DNA from: Mycobacterium sp. M26
GTDB lineage: Bacteria; Actinomycetota; Actinomycetes; Mycobacteriales; Mycobacteriaceae
Assembly: GCF_001494595.1 (NCBI RefSeq)
Contig: NZ_LN929908.1
Coordinates: 62,001 to 126,000 of the forward strand
DNA: 64,000 nt
Direction: 5' to 3'
Under the pieces are notes generated by a model, which was not told the DNA's origin, did not search any database, and saw only the letters and a program-made list of their open reading frames with translations. Below are positions 60,228 through 64,000 of the stretch, piece by piece (position 1 is the first letter of the stretch; each line of letters begins with the position of its first letter). The position numbers were made by a program, and so were the translations under genes.

Positions 60228-61821
60228 CAAACCATCTCTCGCAGTGTGGGTTTGACCACTTTTCCACCGGGGTTTCGGGGCAGCGCGGCCACGAAGACCA
60301 CCGATCGTGGTGTCTTGAAATTCGCCAGATGCTTACGGGTGTAGTCGATGACGGCCTGTTCGTCGAGGTCGCTGTCCGGCCGCCGCACGATGAACGCCCT
60401 GCCCACCTCGCCGAGACGCTCGTCGGGCACCCCGATCACCGCGGCATCGGCCACCCCGTCGAGCCGGGCCAGCACCTGCTCGATCTCGGCGGGGTAGACA
60501 TTGAAACCGCCGCAGATGTACATGTCCTTGAGGCGATCTCGGCGGGGTAGACATTGAAACCGCCGCAGATGTACATGTCCTTGAGGCGGTCGGTGATCCG
60601 CAGATTGCCTGCGGCATCGACGGTTCCGATGTCACCGGTGTGCAGCCAGCCGTCGGTGTCGATGGCCGCCTCGGTGGCGGCGGGGTCGTCGAGGTAGCCG
60701 AGCATGACGTTGGGCCCGCGCAGCAGGACTTCACCGGCACCGCTGTCGTCAGGGCTGTCGATGCGCAGTTCGAAGTCGGCGATCGGCCGCCCGCACGTGG
60801 TCGCCACCGTCACCGCGTCGTCCTCGGCCCGGCACATCGTGCCGAAACCCGTTGCCTCGGTGAGCCCGTAGGCGGTCAGCACGATGTCGAAGTCCAGTTC
60901 GGCCTGCATCCGCTCGATCAGCACCACCGGGACGGTGGCAGCGCCGGTGACCGCGAACCGCAGTGAGCTCAGGTCGTAGTTCTTGCGGGCCGGGTGATCG
61001 AGCAGGGTCTGGAAGATCGTCGGCGGGCCGGGCAGGACGGTGACCCGCTGCTGTTCGATGATCCGGAAGGCCTGCTCGGGGTCGAAGGTCAGCTGCGGGA
61101 TCAGCGCTGCACCGGTCTGCAGACACGACAGGATGGCGGCCTTGTAGCCGAAGTTGTGGAAGAACGGGTTGATGCACAGGTAGCGGTCGGCGCTGGTGAG
61201 CTGGCCGCAGGCCGCCCAGGCCGCCGGCGCGGCCAGCGACTGCCGGTGTGCGCTCAGCACACCTTTGCTGCGGCCGGTGGTACCCGAGGTGAACAGGATG
61301 TCGGAGACATCGTCGCCGGTGAGCGCGGCGGCCCGGGCGTCGACCTCCGCGGGCGAGGCGGCGGGGCCGGAGATGAAGTCGTCCCAGGTGCCGTCGTCGG
61401 TGTCCAGGGGGACCCGCACGATGTGGCGAAGGTCGGGCAGTGCCGAGCGGTCGAGGTCGGCGACCCGGTCGGTGTCCAGGAAGCGGCCCATCGCGATCAG
61501 CAGCGGGGCATGCGTGCGGGCCAGGATGTCGGAGGCTTCTTCGGCGGTGTAGCGGGTGTTCAGCGGAACCACCACCGCACCGGCGTAATGGGTGGCCAGG
61601 CAGGCCACCACCCAGTGCCAGGTGTTCGGCGACCAGATCGCCACCCGGTCGCCGGCGTCCACGCCCAGTGCGATCATGGCCGCGGCCGCACGGCGCACCT
61701 CGTCGCGCAGTTCGGCGAAGGTGAAGGTGCGCTCGTCGGTGATCAACGCCTCGCGGTCACCCAGGTCCCGGGCCATCCGGTCCAGCACCGCGGGTGTCGT
61801 GCGCGGGTCGTTGCGCTCCAT
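60227..61821 (-). pseudogene. fadD3: FadD3, HIP-CoA synthetase, interrupted by a 53-bp tandem duplication
   Basis: From ATG 61821: AMP-binding domain with FTSGTTGRSKGVLSAH (about 180), LTAYGLTEATGFG and ITDRLKDMYICGGFNVYPAEI. An exact 53-bp duplication (60481-60586) then shifts the frame, giving a 461-residue product that stops at 60436. The C-terminal subdomain, including the catalytic Lys in NPGGKVVKP, continues in another frame to 60227. Without the duplication the protein is 513 residues (503 recalled for FadD3). FadD3 activates HIP to HIP-CoA, which is also the KstR2 ligand. As written it would be inactive; an assembly error is the main alternative. Confidence 0.88.
60481..60586. repeat. 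Exact 53-bp tandem duplication inside fadD3
   Basis: Bases 60481-60533 recur without mismatch at 60534-60586, with identity extending 2 bases (CG) past the unit. The unit length is 3n+2, so the frame is lost. Confidence 0.97.
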
Positions 61822-61905
61822 CGATGCTCCTTTGGTCTTGCTCAGCGCGGTCTGGCACCGTCATGACCGGGCGGCGGGGGCCGCTCGTCGTCACCGGGCT
61901 AACAA

Positions 61906-61919
61906 AGCAAGTGCTTGGT
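61906..61919. promoter_or_regulatory. KstR2 operator between fadD3 and fadE30
   Basis: AGCAAGTGCTTGGT matches every fixed base of the KstR2 consensus AnCAAGnnCTTGnT. It is 85 bases before fadD3 and 17 before fadE30, just upstream of a -10-like TAGCCT (61924-61929), so it can control both transcripts. Confidence 0.9.
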
Positions 61920-61935
61920 AGGTTAGCCTACAGGG

Positions 61936-63084
61936 GTGATAACGGTCGAGGAGTTCCGGGCTGAGGTCCGCGAGTGGCTGGCCGACAACCTCGTCGGCGA
62001 ATACGCCGCGCTCAAGGGCCTCGGCGGGCCCGGGCGCGAACACGAAGCCTTCGAAGAGCGGCTGGCGTGGAACCGCCATCTGGCGGCCGCCGGCCTGACG
62101 TGTCTGGGCTGGCCGGTGGAGCACGGCGGCCGCGGTTTGTCGGTGGCGCACCGCGTCGCCTTCTACGAGGAGTACGCCAAGGCCGACGCTCCCGACAAGG
62201 TGAACCACCTGGGTGAGGAACTGCTCGGGCCCACCCTGATCGCCTACGGGACGCCCGAGCAGCAGCAGCGGTTCCTGCCGCACATCCTCGATGTCACCGA
62301 GCTGTGGTCACAGGGCTACTCCGAGCCCGGCGCGGGCAGCGATCTGGCCAATGTGGCGACCACGGCCGTTCTGGACGGCGACCACTGGGTGATCAACGGC
62401 CAGAAGGTGTGGACGTCGCTGGCGCACTGGGCGCAGTGGTGTTTCGTGGTGGCCCGCACCGAGAAGGGGTCCAAGCGGCACGCCGGCCTGTCCTTCCTGC
62501 TGGTGCCGCTGGATCAGCCCGGCGTGGAGATCCGCCCGATCATTCAGCTGACCGGTGACTCGGAGTTCAACGAGGTGTTCTTCACCGATGCCCGCGCCGA
62601 CGCCGGCTTGGTGGTGGGCGAGCCGGGCGACGGCTGGCGGGTGGCCATGGGGTTGCTGACGTTCGAGCGCGGTGTCTCGACGCTGGGCCAGCAGATCCGT
62701 TATGCCCGTGAGCTTTCCGGTGTCGTCGAGCTGGCCAAGGCCAATGGGGCCATCGACGATCCGCTGATCCGGGAGCGGCTTACCCGGGCCTGGGTCGGAC
62801 TGCAGACGATGCGCTCCTTCGCGTTGGCGACCATGGACGTCGAGCAGCCGGGGCAGGACAACGTCTCGAAGCTGCTGTGGGCGAACTGGCACCGCGATCT
62901 CGGCGAGCTGGCCATGGACATCCAGGGCAAGGTCGGTCTGCTCAAACAGGACGACGAGTTCGACGAGTGGCAGCGGCTGTTCCTGTTCTCGCGCGCCGAT
63001 ACGATCTACGGCGGCTCCAACGAGATCCAGCGCAACATCATCGCCGAGCGGGTGCTCGGCCTACCCCGGGAGGCGAAGGGCTAG
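61936..63084 (+). CDS. fadE30: Acyl-CoA dehydrogenase FadE30
   Basis: 382 residues, full ACAD: LWSQGYSEPGAGSDLANV (about 117-134), NGQKVWTSLAHWAQW, FNEVFFTDARADAG and YGGSNEIQRNIIAERVLGLPR. In the HIP pathway FadE30 works on the 5-OH-HIP-CoA side. GTG 61936 lies 6 bases after TAGCCT, hence probably leaderless, with the KstR2 box directly upstream. It overlaps the SDR gene by one base. Confidence 0.93.
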   Translation: MITVEEFRAEVREWLADNLVGEYAALKGLGGPGREHEAFEERLAWNRHLAAAGLTCLGWPVEHGGRGLSVAHRVAFYEEYAKADAPDKVNHLGEELLGPTLIAYGTPEQQQRFLPHILDVTELWSQGYSEPGAGSDLANVATTAVLDGDHWVINGQKVWTSLAHWAQWCFVVARTEKGSKRHAGLSFLLVPLDQPGVEIRPIIQLTGDSEFNEVFFTDARADAGLVVGEPGDGWRVAMGLLTFERGVSTLGQQIRYARELSGVVELAKANGAIDDPLIRERLTRAWVGLQTMRSFALATMDVEQPGQDNVSKLLWANWHRDLGELAMDIQGKVGLLKQDDEFDEWQRLFLFSRADTIYGGSNEIQRNIIAERVLGLPREAKG

Positions 63085-63875
63085 TGGGCTCATTGGCGGA
63101 TGTGCCGCAGGAGGTCGCCGGCCACGGTCTGCTGACCGGCAAGGTCGTGGTGGTGACCGCAGCGGCCGGCACCGGCATCGGCTCGGCCACCGCGCGCCGC
63201 GCACTGGCTGAGGGTGCCGACGTCGTCATCTCCGATCACCACGAGCGTCGGCTCGGCGAAACCCGGGACCAGCTGGCCGAACTCGGCCTCGGCCGGGTGG
63301 AGAGCGTGGTCTGCGACGTCACCTCCACCGCCCAGGTGGACGCGTTGATCGCCTCGACCACCGCCCGGATGGGCCGGCTCGATGTGCTGGTCAACAACGC
63401 CGGGCTCGGTGGCGAGACCCCGGTGGTCGACATGACCGACGAGGAGTGGGACCGGGTTCTCAATGTCACCCTGACCTCGGTGATGCGCGCGACCCGGGCC
63501 GCCCTGCGTTACTTCCGCGAGGCCGGCCACGGCGGGGTGATCGTCAACAACGCCAGTGTGCTGGGCTGGCGGGCGCAGCACTCCCAGTCGCACTACGCCG
63601 CCGCCAAGGCCGGCGTGATGGCGCTGACCCGGTGCAGTGCCATCGAGGCCGTCGAGTTCGGGGTGCGCATCAACGCCGTGTCACCGAGCATCGCCCGGCA
63701 CAAGTTCCTGGAGAAGGTCAGCTCGGCGGATCTGCTCGATCGGCTCTCCGAAGGCGAGGCCTTCGGCCGTGCCGCCGAGCCGTGGGAGATCGCCTCAACG
63801 ATCGCTTTCCTGGCCAGTGACTACTCCAGTTACCTGACCGGCGAAGTGATTTCGGTATCGAGCCAGCACCCATGA
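63084..63875 (+). CDS. ipdF: Short-chain dehydrogenase IpdF (Rv3559c-like)
   Basis: 263 residues. Cofactor motif TAAAGTGIGSATA (about 24-36), NNAGLGG, Ser in NNASVLGWR, and Tyr/Lys in HYAAAKAGVMA. IpdF is described as the dehydrogenase for the 5-hydroxyl of HIP-CoA-type intermediates. The longer open frame lies inside fadE30. GTG 63084 overlaps the fadE30 stop by one base and is the best start. kstR2 overlaps its end (ATGA). Confidence 0.88.
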   Translation: MGSLADVPQEVAGHGLLTGKVVVVTAAAGTGIGSATARRALAEGADVVISDHHERRLGETRDQLAELGLGRVESVVCDVTSTAQVDALIASTTARMGRLDVLVNNAGLGGETPVVDMTDEEWDRVLNVTLTSVMRATRAALRYFREAGHGGVIVNNASVLGWRAQHSQSHYAAAKAGVMALTRCSAIEAVEFGVRINAVSPSIARHKFLEKVSSADLLDRLSEGEAFGRAAEPWEIASTIAFLASDYSSYLTGEVISVSSQHP

Positions 63876-64000
63876 CAGAACAGCCGGTCAGCCGTCGCGA
63901 CGAGCTTCTCGACCTCGCCGCGACCATGTTCGCCGAACGCGGCCTGCGCGCCACCACCGTGCGCGATATCGCCGATTCGGCGGGCATTCTGTCCGGCAGT
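63872..64000 (+). CDS. kstR2: KstR2, TetR-family repressor, 5' end only
   Basis: The first 43 codons are inside the window: MTEQPVSRRDELLDLAATMF, then AERGLRATTVRDIADSAGILSGS, the TetR HTH of KstR2. The rest lies beyond the edge. KstR2 represses the HIP-degradation genes and is released by HIP-CoA. It is the third gene of the fadE30-ipdF-kstR2 transcript behind the KstR2 box, so it controls its own synthesis. Confidence 0.92.
   Translation, partial: MTEQPVSRRDELLDLAATMFAERGLRATTVRDIADSAGILSGS

Noticed and set aside
61917..61931. IdeR-like palindrome TAGGTTAGCCTA before fadE30
   Set aside because: Only the central 12 bases fit the 19-base IdeR consensus; the right half diverges. The bases are better explained by the -10 TAGCCT next to the KstR2 box.

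Overview
The window is high-GC actinobacterial DNA from a mycobacterium, most likely a fast-growing environmental (Mycolicibacterium-type) species. The gene order closely follows, in inverted orientation, the M. tuberculosis H37Rv block from about Rv3618 to Rv3557c (Rv numbers recalled, not searched). Other mycobacterial signs are many leaderless starts directly after a -10 element, GTG starts, lsr2, clpC1, carD, mhuD and a two-regulator cholesterol cluster. I saw no tRNA, rRNA, CRISPR array or insertion sequence.

Layout. 1-2.0 kb: a luciferase-like monooxygenase (cut by the window edge) and an EphA-type epoxide hydrolase, divergent from ftsH. 2.1-11.7 kb: ftsH, then folate genes (folE, folP, folB, folK), two membrane proteins, a Rossmann protein and the pantothenate/CoA genes panC, panD and coaX, mostly overlapping by 1-4 bases. 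11.7-17.8 kb: a PLP D-amino-acid dehydratase-like gene, lysS, lsr2 and clpC1. 17.8-19.9 kb: a YbjQ protein and a cobalamin-riboswitch cbtB-cbtA-phosphatase operon. 19.9-30.8 kb: lpqF, mhuD, a hydrolase, a GlxA-type regulator, a secreted PGRS-like protein, mutY, a carbonic anhydrase, disA-radA, lpqE and carD. 30.8-34.3 kb: ispD, ispF, cysS and an rRNA methyltransferase. 34.3-41.9 kb: an ArsB-like transporter, zinc-independent ribosomal protein paralogues, pxpA, znuABC and a LacI regulator. 41.9-49.7 kb: otsB, then the KstR cholesterol genes kstR, fadE34, kshB, hsaA, hsaC and hsaB. 49.7-55.1 kb: an accessory stretch with a lipase, SnoaL and SDR proteins, MerR and TetR regulators and an MFS transporter. 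55.1-64 kb: the KstR2 cluster (aminotransferase, patatin, fadE33/32/31, fadD3, fadE30, ipdF, kstR2), cut by the window edge inside kstR2.

Cooperation. KstR boxes lie between kstR and fadE34 and between kshB and hsaA; one KstR2 box lies between fadD3 and fadE30. They control early ring/side-chain steps and late ring C/D steps of sterol breakdown. Three matching operators tie znuABC and the cysteine-poor ribosomal paralogues to zinc limitation (Zur). A ClgR-type palindrome precedes clpC1.

Most notable. Four genes have broken frames. disA and fadD3 each carry an exact tandem duplication (94 and 53 bp, both with a 2-bp CG overlap), and two low-complexity genes have single-base shifts. hsaD is missing from its usual place between hsaA and hsaC, where a 12-bp tandem repeat sits instead; nat and rpsN2 are also missing from their usual places. 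Each could be biology or an assembly error, and raw reads would decide.
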